Shown: positions 44,397 to 53,499 of the stretch, in pieces
How the letters are laid out: each line of letters starts with the position of its first letter
How positions within the stretch are numbered: the first letter of the stretch is position 1
Assembly (NCBI RefSeq): GCF_039521745.1
Contig: NZ_BAAACT010000154.1
Direction: 5' to 3' (one strand)
Origin: Faecalicatena contorta
GTDB taxonomy: Bacteria; Bacillota; Clostridia; Lachnospirales; Lachnospiraceae
DNA length: 64,000 bases
Program-made: the position numbers and the translations under genes
The notes under the pieces: model-generated
What the model was told of the DNA's origin: nothing
Seen by the model: only the letters and a program-made list of their open reading frames with translations
Database searches by the model: none

Positions 44397-45965
44397 CCCG
44401 ATTCCTTTAATCATTTTTTTATATTGTGAAACACTGACTCCTGTATATTTCTTAAAAGCCGCACTAAAATAAGCAGGGTTATCATATCCCGACATATAGC
44501 CAATCTCCTGGATCTTATAATCGGAGTTCGTCAGGAGCAGCTGGGCCTCTTTCATCCTTCTGCCGATCAGATAATCTGTAAAACTTTCCCCTGTCACTTC
44601 CGTAAAGACCGAACTGAAATAATTGGGACTTAATCCCGTATGCCCCGCAACTTCACCAATCCGGAGGCCCGGCTCGGCAAAATGCTCTTCTATATACTCA
44701 CATGCCTTCTTGATCATCTGATCGTTGGATATGGCATCTCCGGCCTTGAAATGATCAGCCATCTTTAGCAGTTCCGTTTCCAGAAGCTCCATTGCATCGT
44801 CCAGCGTTTTTTGTTTGATCACATGACGGTATACTTCATCCAGACCGGCTTCACCAGTTTCAGTGAGCTGCCGGGTTTTCCCCAGCTCCCCTAATATGGA
44901 ACTCAGAGAAAAGGACAGCATCAGCAAAGAATCACTTCCCGTATACCTCAGGTTATTTTTCAGCCTTTCCACATACTCATGGATCATCTCCGTATTTCCC
45001 ATCAGAACTAATTTTGCCAGATATTCCACAAGACTTTTATTTACGGTATGATGCTGGTCAAAATATTTATCCAGATCTTTCTCCGTCAAATCCTTGCCCT
45101 TTTCCTCGCTGAACTGGTAGCTGCATATCTGGCGGACTTTTTCGTACGACAGACCCAGGTAGTATAACTCCGATACCGCCGGCCCCATGATAAATGATAT
45201 TGTGGCTGGCATATTACTCTCCCGTATCCTTTTTCTGCATTCTTCTTTGAAGCTGCCAGCATCCGCTTCTATCCCTTCCCCGCTGCCCCAGCAGCAGATC
45301 AGCCTGTGGCCAAAACTACAGATATACTGGTATCCGCGTATCCGGCAGACGCTCTTCACGATCTGGTTTATTTCCTCCTCCTTCTCATCATCGTCAAACA
45401 TGGCCTCCATGACAAGCCACTTTTGACTCTCCTGTTTCTGAAAAGGCTTCTCCAGTTTACGGCACACTTCTCTTGTGTATTTCTGATTCAGCACGTTCTG
45501 AAAAAAGGTCTCCTCGAGGATCATTTCATCCTCAAGTACGATCTCTTCCAGCCCGCTGCTGTGTTTTCTCAGAGTCTCCGCCCGTTTCTTTTCATTTTTC
45601 TGATATACAATCTGTCTCATCGTCTCCCGGAGCTGGCTCAGGTCAATCGGCTTCAGAAGATAATCGTCCACCCCCAGCCGTAGCGCCTTCTGTGCAAATT
45701 GAAAATCATCATAAGCACTCATGATGACCACCTGAATCTCCGGACACTGCTTTTTGATCTGTTCCGTCAGGCGCAGCCCGTCCATATTTGACATCTTAAT
45801 ATCTGTCAGAAGGATATCCGCCTGCTTTTCAATCGCAGCTTCCAGCGCCTGATCCCCATCCTCGACCCCGGCTGCCACCTCAATCCCCAGCTCCTCCCAT
45901 GGAAACGCACAGCACATTCCTTTCAGCTGTATTTCATCATCGTCTGCTATCACCAATCTATACAT
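44379..45965 (-). CDS. AraC-type response regulator
   Basis: 528 residues. Receiver domain (1-120) with the acidic pocket ADDD, phospho-acceptor Asp55 (LLTDIKM) and Lys in YLLKPI; a long middle region (about 150-400) as in YesN-type regulators; and a C-terminal AraC helix-turn-helix pair (about 425-520; VAGHTGLSPNYFSSVFTEVT, IGYMSGYDNPAYFSAAFKKY). Overlaps the histidine kinase gene by 8 bp. Probably activates the transporter operon downstream. Confidence 0.93.
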   Translation of the reverse strand: MYRLVIADDDEIQLKGMCCAFPWEELGIEVAAGVEDGDQALEAAIEKQADILLTDIKMSNMDGLRLTEQIKKQCPEIQVVIMSAYDDFQFAQKALRLGVDDYLLKPIDLSQLRETMRQIVYQKNEKKRAETLRKHSSGLEEIVLEDEMILEETFFQNVLNQKYTREVCRKLEKPFQKQESQKWLVMEAMFDDDEKEEEINQIVKSVCRIRGYQYICSFGHRLICCWGSGEGIEADAGSFKEECRKRIRESNMPATISFIMGPAVSELYYLGLSYEKVRQICSYQFSEEKGKDLTEKDLDKYFDQHHTVNKSLVEYLAKLVLMGNTEMIHEYVERLKNNLRYTGSDSLLMLSFSLSSILGELGKTRQLTETGEAGLDEVYRHVIKQKTLDDAMELLETELLKMADHFKAGDAISNDQMIKKACEYIEEHFAEPGLRIGEVAGHTGLSPNYFSSVFTEVTGESFTDYLIGRRMKEAQLLLTNSDYKIQEIGYMSGYDNPAYFSAAFKKYTGVSVSQYKKMIKGIGGGLSV

Positions 45966-47778
45966 GCATACGCTCCTCTCTTATCTCGATCAGAACTCTC
46001 GTCCCTGCCCCTTCTTCGCTCTCAACCTTCATCCTGCACGCAGCTCCGTAGAAAAGCTTCAGCCGCTCGTTCACATTGGTAAGCCCATAGCTCTCAGATT
46101 CCTCCACAACCCCTTCCGAGAGCTGTCTCTGGATTTTCCGGCAGCGTTCCTTTGGCATTCCAAGCCCGCTGTCTTCCACCATAAGAACGATCCTCCCATC
46201 TTTTCTCCTGCAGTCAATCCGGATCTTTCCTCCGTCCTCTTTTCCCTTGATTCCATGGTAAATCGAGTTTTCTACCAGGGGCTGGAGAATCAGCTTCGGG
46301 AGAACAAAATTCCTGATATCTTCTTCCAGATATATGGAAAATGAAAGCTTCTTCTTATATCTCATAAGCTGAATCGTCAGATAGCTTTCTACATTCGAGA
46401 TTTCATATTTTAAGGACACTTCTTCTCTCCCATTGTTTAAACCCGTTTTAAAGAAACGGGTCAGGGCCTCCAGCATGTTCTCTGCATCCTTCTGTTCGTT
46501 CATGCGGATCAGCCACATAAGGGAATCCAGCGTGTTATATAAGAAATGGGGATTGATCTGTGCCTGGAGCAGAAGCAGTTCATAGTGGCGCTGCCGCTCG
46601 TGTTCCTTCTGAATGCGCTCCATGAGGTTACGTATTTCCACAACCATAACATTAAACTGGCTCCCCAGCTCCCCGATCTCGTCCTCTGATTCGCATGTAA
46701 CCGCTATTTCAAAATTCCCTTCCTGCACCTTTTCCACGGACTTCTTAAGGGACAGAATCGGCCTGGTAATGCTGCCAGCTACCCGGTAAGATATGTACCC
46801 GCTTATCACAATCAGGAGGATCGTTACGATAACCGACACCGCCAGCACGGTGATCAACAGACTGTAGTATGCTGCCTGAGGCATGTAATAGGCGATAATC
46901 CAGTCATTCGTGTGGAGCTGCTGATAGGCCGTAATAAACTTCGATATGGTCCCAAAATCTTTTTCCGGGAAATCTTTTTTCCAGTATGTCAGAAACCTGG
47001 ATGCCTCCAGAACTTCCGGCATTGCTTCCACCACTTCCTCATGGCCTGCTATGCCATTTTCACAGATCAGCGTAACTCTGTCATCGTCATAGAGCTTCAC
47101 CTGCCCGTCCCTGATTCTGATCTGCGTATCCGGATAAAACAAGTATAATTCTCCCCGTTCCTCCTGATATTTGCTGTTGCGCAGAATATCCGATACCGCC
47201 ACTTCTACCATCACACTGCCCAGCATACGGCCTGTTTTCTCTGCCGTTACCGGAATTGCCAGAGAGACAAATTCCTTTTCAGCCGTACTGACAAAAAAAG
47301 ATTCGCTGTGCAGTTCAAACCAGTTTGGTTCCTTTATCTCTTTTATCAGCTTATACCAGTCCTGGGATTTATAATCTTTTTCCTGGAGTGAGTATGGGCT
47401 GTCCTTATATACGCCGCCGTTTTCCCCGACAATGTAGATTTTGATGGCCTCATCAAAATACCCGGATGTCCCAAGCAATAAACTGTTCAGCTTTATTTCA
47501 CTCTCATGAAGTTCCTGCGCGTCCGAAAAATCCCGCGACAATTCCCGGTTAACCACTTCATCCCCCGCTATCGTCTGACCGATCTGATAGGCCTGCTGGA
47601 GAAGCTTATCCAGCTGGGCCGCCTGATTTCCCAGATTAGTGGTTATCTCATCCTTTCTTTTTTCCTGCACATTTGCAGATATGTAAAGCAGCATTACGAT
47701 ACAAAAAAGTACGACCGGTATCAGGGAAAAAAGCGCAAAGTTCTTCAACAGCTTGTCCCGGATTGATTTTCTCTTCAT
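45958..47778 (-). CDS. YesM-type sensor histidine kinase
   Basis: 606 residues. Membrane helix (about 13-33), extracellular sensor domain of Cache type (35-300), second membrane helix (about 305-330), HAMP, His kinase motif QINPHFLYNTLDSL and ATPase motifs LQPLVENSIYHGI and GLGMPKERC. This class often reads an extracellular sugar-bound protein. Overlaps the response regulator gene and follows the accessory binding-protein gene by 3 bp. Confidence 0.93.
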   Translation of the reverse strand: MKRKSIRDKLLKNFALFSLIPVVLFCIVMLLYISANVQEKRKDEITTNLGNQAAQLDKLLQQAYQIGQTIAGDEVVNRELSRDFSDAQELHESEIKLNSLLLGTSGYFDEAIKIYIVGENGGVYKDSPYSLQEKDYKSQDWYKLIKEIKEPNWFELHSESFFVSTAEKEFVSLAIPVTAEKTGRMLGSVMVEVAVSDILRNSKYQEERGELYLFYPDTQIRIRDGQVKLYDDDRVTLICENGIAGHEEVVEAMPEVLEASRFLTYWKKDFPEKDFGTISKFITAYQQLHTNDWIIAYYMPQAAYYSLLITVLAVSVIVTILLIVISGYISYRVAGSITRPILSLKKSVEKVQEGNFEIAVTCESEDEIGELGSQFNVMVVEIRNLMERIQKEHERQRHYELLLLQAQINPHFLYNTLDSLMWLIRMNEQKDAENMLEALTRFFKTGLNNGREEVSLKYEISNVESYLTIQLMRYKKKLSFSIYLEEDIRNFVLPKLILQPLVENSIYHGIKGKEDGGKIRIDCRRKDGRIVLMVEDSGLGMPKERCRKIQRQLSEGVVEESESYGLTNVNERLKLFYGAACRMKVESEEGAGTRVLIEIREERMHV

Positions 47779-47781
47779 TTT

Positions 47782-48741
47782 CTAATACCCCTGCATTTCA
47801 TCCAGATTACTTACAGTAAATACATTTCCCCTTGCCGCCATACTGCTCTGGGTCTGTATCCCCTGCATGTCTTTATCGATCAGTTCCGCCAGTTCTCTCC
47901 CCAGATATGGAGATGCCTCGACACAGCCATAATATCCACCTGCCTGTATCGCTGTTTTCACATCTTTGATCCCATTCACAGAGACTACCGTAATCTGTTC
48001 CCGAAGCCCCAGCTCTTCCAGGGCATGAATCGCTCCAATGCCTTCTTCATCCGTGTTGGCAAAGATAGCGCCGATGGAATCCGGATGGTTTAAAAGAAAA
48101 TTGATGACATTATTCCTGGCAGTTCCCCGGTCCCCATTCCCCTCCGTACTTGCCGTGATTTCCAGATTGCCGTACTTGCTTAACTGGTTTCTGAATCCGA
48201 TATTATGCATCCTGTTAATGGACGAACCATTTTCTCCGCGTACTTCCAGAATCTTTCCTTCTCTGCCGTCGAAAAACCGTGCCAGAAGATCCGCACAGGC
48301 TTCCCCTTCCCACAGTGCATCGGTTCTGATCTCTGCCAGGACAGAGATGTCTTCTAAGTTGTCGGCCAGCCTGTCCAGCATGATAATCTTTACTTTTCCC
48401 TGATCTGCCTGACGCAGGCTTTCTTCGAGCCCTATTGTTTTCACAGGCATAACTGCCAGGTATTCCGGTTCATATTCTAATAATTCCTGGATATCATATT
48501 TCTGCTTGTCTATATCGGCTTCTGCATCTCTCCACGCGACTGTAAAGCCCAGCCTTTCCAGATTCTCCAAAACATCCTGCCATATGGCAGTTGTCCTTGC
48601 GTTTTTTGTATCACTGAACGATACTGCCACCTGAACACTCTTTTTTCTTTTCTCTGCGCCATAATCAAAGCAATTCACAACCAGCCAGAATAAAAGGCAA
48701 ATGATAATAACTGCGCTTATCCAGATACTTTTCTTTTTCAT
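47782..48741 (-). CDS. Membrane-anchored periplasmic-binding-like sensor protein
   Basis: 319 residues, N-terminal membrane helix (about 7-26) followed by a type 1 periplasmic-binding fold (QVAVSFSDTKNARTTAIWQD; PVKTIGLEESLRQADQGKV; FANTDEEGIGAIHALEEL). It has no lipobox and is co-transcribed with the kinase and regulator instead of the transporter, so it likely forms a three-component sensor that presents ligand to the kinase. The transporter has its own lipoprotein. Confidence 0.85.
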   Translation of the reverse strand: MKKKSIWISAVIIICLLFWLVVNCFDYGAEKRKKSVQVAVSFSDTKNARTTAIWQDVLENLERLGFTVAWRDAEADIDKQKYDIQELLEYEPEYLAVMPVKTIGLEESLRQADQGKVKIIMLDRLADNLEDISVLAEIRTDALWEGEACADLLARFFDGREGKILEVRGENGSSINRMHNIGFRNQLSKYGNLEITASTEGNGDRGTARNNVINFLLNHPDSIGAIFANTDEEGIGAIHALEELGLREQITVVSVNGIKDVKTAIQAGGYYGCVEASPYLGRELAELIDKDMQGIQTQSSMAARGNVFTVSNLDEMQGY

Positions 48742-48815
48742 GACCGCCTCCGGGGTTTTTTATAATTATAGCATAACACTTTCGTCCCGTAATAATTTTT
48801 TACGAAGGGAAATAT

Positions 48816-49089
48816 ATGGATAGCCGTCAGCCTCCTAAGGGCACATATGCCGTTGCGAATTGCTAAAGCAGACATTAGAAATTCTTAGAAGGAGCCAGCC
48901 GCGAAAGTGGGGAACATTTATGATTCCGAATCATAAATGCGGATGGCTCAGCACGGGAAATCATCGGATTTCTCGTGATGTGCCATCCCGTGCCCCACTT
49001 TCGTGGCTGGCTCCTTCTTAGAATTTCTTAGGACTGTGTCCGCAATTCGCAACGGCATATGTGCCCTTAGGAGGCTGGCGGCTATTCAT
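48816..49089. repeat. Large composite inverted repeat, copy 3
   Basis: 274 bp. Outer arms ATAGCC...GCCGTTGCGAATTGC and its complement pair with a few mismatches; an internal loop follows; inner arms GAAATTCTTAGAAGGAGCC and complement; two apical hairpins, CATTTATGATT/AATCATAAATG and GAAATC-ATCG-GATTTC. It fills most of the gap (48742-49103) between the sensor operon and lgt. The arms share GGCATATGTG with copy 2 but are otherwise different. Confidence 0.87.
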
Positions 49090-49103
49090 TTATTTTGCGA
49101 CTC

Positions 49104-50051
49104 CTATTTAAACAGCCTGTCCTTTGCCTTCGGCCGTTTCTTCCCCACAGGCTTATCCGGCAGCGGTTCATATTTCCTCCCGCTCCTCAGAAAAGGCATC
49201 CGCTTATGGTTCCGCCATAGATAAATCAGAAGGCCGCCGGTTACAACAACAATCAGCCCAGCCAGCAGCTGTGAAACCGGGAACCCAATCCCTGGAATTA
49301 ACAGCTGGTCTGTCCTTAGACCTTCAATCCACACTCTTCCCAGCCCATATCCAAACAAATACAGCAGGAACAGTTCCCCTTCGTACTTCTTATGCTTTCT
49401 GTAAAGAAACAACAGAATAAATAAGATCAGGCACCAAACCGACTCATACAGAAATGTGGGATGTACCTGGATATAGCTGACACCATCCACCACCTGCATA
49501 TTGGCCCTCATCGTCTCCGTCACATCACTGTTCCGCACCGCGTCCAGAGGCAGCTGCATGGCGAAAAGGCTGTCTGTATATTCTCCAAACGCCTCCCGGT
49601 TAAAAAAATTCCCCCAGCGTCCAAGCATCTGTCCGTTCAGAATCGCTAATGCCACCGTATCAAATATCTGGGGCGCGTTCAGGCGTTTGACCTTCGCGCA
49701 GATAATTACCGTAATCACCGCCGCAATCACGCCGCCATAGATCCCCAGTCCGCCTTCACGGAGGTTCAGGATATCGAGAAGATTATCCTTATACATATCC
49801 CAGGAGAATATAACATAGTACAGCCTTGCACCAGCAATGCCGCAGACAACGCCGATGATACCCATATCCAGATAATCCTCCGGATTCTGCCTCGTCCGCT
49901 TCGCCTCAGATGTGGCAATCAAAAAACCAATTAAAATTGCACATCCAATGATAATCCCGTAAAAAGCAATCTCAAATCCGAAAACAGTAATCGATTTCCC
50001 TACGTGTTCCAGATGAATTCCCAAATGCGGGAAATTTATATTAAAATGCAT
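49104..50051 (-). CDS. lgt: Prolipoprotein diacylglyceryl transferase
   Basis: 315 residues, seven membrane helices. It moves diacylglycerol from phosphatidylglycerol to the Cys of prolipoproteins, the first step in making lipoproteins such as the sugar-binding protein at 43210. Family motifs include GARLYYVIF, GRWGNFFNREAFG (the lgt signature) and HPTFLYES. The tail is basic and longer than minimal. Monocistronic-looking, between a large repeat and ychF. Confidence 0.96.
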   Translation of the reverse strand: MHFNINFPHLGIHLEHVGKSITVFGFEIAFYGIIIGCAILIGFLIATSEAKRTRQNPEDYLDMGIIGVVCGIAGARLYYVIFSWDMYKDNLLDILNLREGGLGIYGGVIAAVITVIICAKVKRLNAPQIFDTVALAILNGQMLGRWGNFFNREAFGEYTDSLFAMQLPLDAVRNSDVTETMRANMQVVDGVSYIQVHPTFLYESVWCLILFILLFLYRKHKKYEGELFLLYLFGYGLGRVWIEGLRTDQLLIPGIGFPVSQLLAGLIVVVTGGLLIYLWRNHKRMPFLRSGRKYEPLPDKPVGKKRPKAKDRLFK

Positions 50052-50083
50052 GTCCTATGCTCCCTTCCTGTAGGATTGTTCAG

Positions 50084-50098
50084 AGGGGTCTGACCCCT
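50084..50098. repeat. Short palindrome overlapping the ychF stop
   Basis: AGGGGTCTGACCCCT, the same palindrome as at 43144-43158. It overlaps the last bases of the ychF stop codon and ends 32 bp from the lgt start. Too weak a T-run for a proper terminator. Confidence 0.6.
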
Positions 50099-51194
50099 AT
50101 ACATTAAACCGAAACAAAATAATGTCTCCGTCCTGTACTACGTATTCTTTTCCTTCCAGTCTGACAAGCCCTTTCTCTTTGGCCGCAGCATGTGTCCCAC
50201 AAGCCATCAGGTCATCGTAGCTTACGATTTCTGCACGGATAAATCCGCGTTCAAAATCGGTGTGGATCTTTCCGGCAGCCTGCGGTGCTTTTGTGCCGCG
50301 CTTGATTGTCCATGCACGGACCTCCGGCTCACCGGCCGTCAGATAGCTGATCAGCCCCAAAAGATGGTAACTGGCTTTTATCAGTTTTTCCAGTCCTGAC
50401 TCTTCTAATCCTAAATCTTCCAAAAACATTTTTTTCTCTTCGTCATCCAGTTCCGCTATTTCCTGCTCGATCTGGGCACAGACCACGAATACCTCGCACG
50501 CTTCGCGCTCTGCGTACTCACGCACTGCCTGCACGCCAGCGTTTGAGGCTCCGTCATCTTCCAGATCGTCCTCGGTTACATTTGCCGCAAAGATAACCGG
50601 TTTGCGGGTCAGCAGGTTATAGCTCTCCAGCCAGCCCTGCTCGTCTTCATCGTCTGTGCTGAAACTTTTTGCCATTTTATTCTCTTCCAGGTGCTCTTTA
50701 ATCCGCTCCAGAAGGCCGAGTTCTTTTGCCGCTGCTTTATCATTTCTTGCAACCTTTGTGGTTTTTGCAATTCTTCTCTCCAGGATCTCGAGATCGGAGA
50801 AAATCAGTTCCAGATTGATCGTCTCTATATCGCGCAGCGGATCAATGCTGCCATCCACATGTACGATGTTGCCGTCCTCAAAACATCTCACCACGTGCAC
50901 AATCGCATCAACCTCGCGAATGTTTGCGAGAAACTGGTTTCCCAGGCCTTCCCCCTTGGATGCTCCCTTTACAAGGCCCGCTATATCTACAAATTCGATG
51001 GCCGCGGGAACGATCTTTTTTGTGTGGTACATTTCTCCCAGCACGTCAAGACGCTTGTCCGGCACTGTTACGACGCCCACATTCGGATCTATCGTGCAGA
51101 ACGGGTAATTCGCAGACTCCGCCCCTGCCTTGGTCAATGAGTTAAACAATGTGCTTTTCCCAACATTCGGTAATCCAACAATTCCTAATTTCAT
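50097..51194 (-). CDS. ychF: Redox-regulated GTPase-fold ATPase YchF
   Basis: 365 residues, full length. GLPNVGKSTLF (residues 6-16), the DIAGLVKGAS switch region, and the C-terminal TGS-like domain (GIKRGTKAPQAAGKIHTDFERG). It is an Obg-family protein that prefers ATP and binds ribosomes. The stop codon overlaps a short palindrome shared with another locus. Standard housekeeping neighbour of lgt. Confidence 0.96.
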   Translation of the reverse strand: MKLGIVGLPNVGKSTLFNSLTKAGAESANYPFCTIDPNVGVVTVPDKRLDVLGEMYHTKKIVPAAIEFVDIAGLVKGASKGEGLGNQFLANIREVDAIVHVVRCFEDGNIVHVDGSIDPLRDIETINLELIFSDLEILERRIAKTTKVARNDKAAAKELGLLERIKEHLEENKMAKSFSTDDEDEQGWLESYNLLTRKPVIFAANVTEDDLEDDGASNAGVQAVREYAEREACEVFVVCAQIEQEIAELDDEEKKMFLEDLGLEESGLEKLIKASYHLLGLISYLTAGEPEVRAWTIKRGTKAPQAAGKIHTDFERGFIRAEIVSYDDLMACGTHAAAKEKGLVRLEGKEYVVQDGDIILFRFNV

Positions 51195-51305
51195 AAGTTA
51201 AATCCTCTCTGTATCTTAATCTTTATTCTGCGGCCTGCCACAGACTTCTTTATGAGTAAAGACATGCCCTCTGCATGTATCTGTTCACTTCACACCCATA
51301 CAGCG

Positions 51306-51959
51306 TCAGTCCCGTGTCTCCATCAAGACAACCGTCCCGTAAGGAAACGAGATTATCACCTCATCCCCCTCTATTTCATTGCTGACACACAGACTGTCAA
51401 AAGGCGTCAGCATATGATGGCTCAGAGGATACTTTGCCCCGGTTATATTAAAGTCCTCCACTTCACCGCCCAAGGGAAATACGGAGAAATACGGACCATA
51501 TGCCTCTTCCTTTTTCAGAACCAGTTCCTCTTTCAGAAGCCGTATCTGGTTATGCCTGTCCACGATCCTGGCATCAGCCCCCGCATCCAGGGCCACCTTC
51601 AGCGTCTGCACATTCGCCCACACATGATCCAGCCTGGTGCCGGTTGCCCCCAATATCAGGATATTCTGCCTGCGCAGATCCAGACACAGACGCAGTGCAA
51701 TCTCTGTATCCGATGCATCCTTCACAGGATTAAATTCCCGGATCGGAACCTTTGTCTCTTCTTTATAGTACGCAATGACCTCCTCGGGCGTACTGTCGAA
51801 ATCTCCTACAATATAGTCGGGGAGGATGTTATGCTCGTAAAGGAAGAGGAGTCCCCTGTCCACACCAATAATAAACTCAGTCTCTTCGTCCTTTAAGATA
51901 TCAACGGCAAATTCTTCCTCCAATAGTCCGCCGCTGACAATTACTGTTCGTTTACTCAT
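51306..51959 (-). CDS. thiN: Thiamine diphosphokinase
   Basis: 217 residues, normal length. Converts thiamine to thiamine diphosphate, the cofactor needed by the PFOR encoded in this window. Motifs: GVDRGLLFLYEHNILPDYIV, GDFDS (near 53), NPVKDASDTEIAL and GATGTRLDH. Its ATG overlaps the rpe stop by 8 bp; last gene of the prkC-rsgA-rpe-thiN run, an arrangement common in Firmicutes. Confidence 0.95.
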   Translation of the reverse strand: MSKRTVIVSGGLLEEEFAVDILKDEETEFIIGVDRGLLFLYEHNILPDYIVGDFDSTPEEVIAYYKEETKVPIREFNPVKDASDTEIALRLCLDLRRQNILILGATGTRLDHVWANVQTLKVALDAGADARIVDRHNQIRLLKEELVLKKEEAYGPYFSVFPLGGEVEDFNITGAKYPLSHHMLTPFDSLCVSNEIEGDEVIISFPYGTVVLMETRD

Positions 51960-52614
51960 TTTCTTTTAAAATCTCCATCAGTCCTGCCACATTATCCGCA
52001 ATTGTTCCTTTAAATACCGCGGAACCCGCCACGATTACATTCGCGCCTGCATCCAGGACTTCTTTCACATTGTTTTGGTAAATCCCGCCGTCGACTTCGA
52101 TGTCAGTATTCAGTCCACGTTCTTTCAGCATAGAACGCAGGCTTCTGATCTTGTCCAATGATTCCGGAATAAATACCTGCCCGCCAAAACCAGGCTCCAC
52201 ACTCATAATCAAAAACATGTCCGCCTGATCCAGAAACGGCACAAGCGCCTCCACTGGTGTAGCCGGCTTAATCGTTACCCCGGCCTTCATACCGCAGGCA
52301 TGGATCTTATCCAGCACGGCCTGCACATCCTCGCATGCTTCCAGATGAACTGTCAGAATATCTGCACCCGCCTCCTGGAAAGCCTCCACATAACGCCCGG
52401 GATCTGTTACCATCAGATGCACATCCATCACCTGGGGGCTTACCCCCTGGATTGATTTCAGGACGGGCATCCCAAAAGAAATACTGGGAACGAACATGCC
52501 GTCCATAACATCGAAATGCAGGTACTTTGCACCATTGTCCGATGTAATCCGTATCTGTTCTCCTAAAACCTTAAAATCTGCTGACAAAATAGATGGCGCC
52601 AAAATATTTTTCAT
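51952..52614 (-). CDS. rpe: Ribulose-phosphate 3-epimerase
   Basis: 220-residue TIM barrel. Interconverts ribulose 5-phosphate and xylulose 5-phosphate in the pentose phosphate pathway. Motifs: LAPSILSADF, HFDVMDGMFVPSISFG, DVHLMVTDP, MSVEPGFGGQVF and EVDGGI with the metal and catalytic Asp/His residues present. Four bases after rsgA. Confidence 0.97.
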   Translation of the reverse strand: MKNILAPSILSADFKVLGEQIRITSDNGAKYLHFDVMDGMFVPSISFGMPVLKSIQGVSPQVMDVHLMVTDPGRYVEAFQEAGADILTVHLEACEDVQAVLDKIHACGMKAGVTIKPATPVEALVPFLDQADMFLIMSVEPGFGGQVFIPESLDKIRSLRSMLKERGLNTDIEVDGGIYQNNVKEVLDAGANVIVAGSAVFKGTIADNVAGLMEILKENE

Positions 52615-52617
52615 AAG

Positions 52618-53496
52618 CTAATACCTCTTCTTCTCCTGTAATTCCTGATACATTTCCAGATAATCCTCATACCGGACGGTATGAATCTCTCCATGTTCCA
52701 CGGCCGCTTTTACGGCACACCCCGGCTCGTGCACGTGGTCGCATCCGTTAAACCGGCACTTTCCTTCATAGGGGGCAAACTCTCTGATATAGTACTTGAG
52801 CTCCCCTTTTTCAAAATCATTGACATACAGGGAACTGAAACCAGGCGTATCCATGATATAGGAATTCCCGTCTATCGTAATTAACTCGGAATGTCTGGTT
52901 GTGTGCTTTCCTCTTGCAATCTTTTTGCTGATACTTCCCGTCTCCATCCGTATCTCCGTTTGGAGCAGATTAATCAGAGAGGACTTTCCTACCCCGGATG
53001 GTCCCGCAATCACGGTCGTCTTACCCAGAAGCACTTCCTTTACAGTCCCGATATTCTCCTCGTTTAAAGCACTGGTGAATATGACCCGGTATCCGCAGGC
53101 GCTGTAGATCTCCTGCAGTTCTTTGAGTTCCGGCTGTGAGGCTATGTCCTTCTTATTAAAACAAAGCACTACCGGAATCTCCTTGCTTTCCATCATGACA
53201 AGGAACCTGTCCAGCAGGTTAAAATGAGGCTTTGGCTCTGTCACCGCAAACACGACCAGCGCCTGATCAACATTCGCCACAGCAGGGCGGATCAATTCGT
53301 TCCTTCTGGGCAGAATCCGGACAATATTGCCGGTCTTCTCCTCCTCGTCTAAAATCTCGATCTCGACGTCATCCCCTACCAGAGGCTTTACCTTTTCTTT
53401 TCTGAATACACCTTTTGCTTTACACTCATAAATACCGGATTCTACTACGTGTACGTAGTAGAATCCGGCAATTCCCTTTATTATCTTTCCCTGCAT
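52618..53496 (-). CDS. rsgA: Ribosome small subunit maturation GTPase RsgA
   Basis: 292 residues. Circularly permuted GTPase: OB-fold N-terminus, G4 NKKD, G1 GPSGVGKSSL, G3 DTPGF, and a zinc site CRFNGCDHVHEPGC near 245. It helps finish 30S subunit assembly. Placed 3 bp after prkC, the normal order. Confidence 0.97.
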   Translation of the reverse strand: MQGKIIKGIAGFYYVHVVESGIYECKAKGVFRKEKVKPLVGDDVEIEILDEEEKTGNIVRILPRRNELIRPAVANVDQALVVFAVTEPKPHFNLLDRFLVMMESKEIPVVLCFNKKDIASQPELKELQEIYSACGYRVIFTSALNEENIGTVKEVLLGKTTVIAGPSGVGKSSLINLLQTEIRMETGSISKKIARGKHTTRHSELITIDGNSYIMDTPGFSSLYVNDFEKGELKYYIREFAPYEGKCRFNGCDHVHEPGCAVKAAVEHGEIHTVRYEDYLEMYQELQEKKRY

Positions 53497-53499
53497 AAA

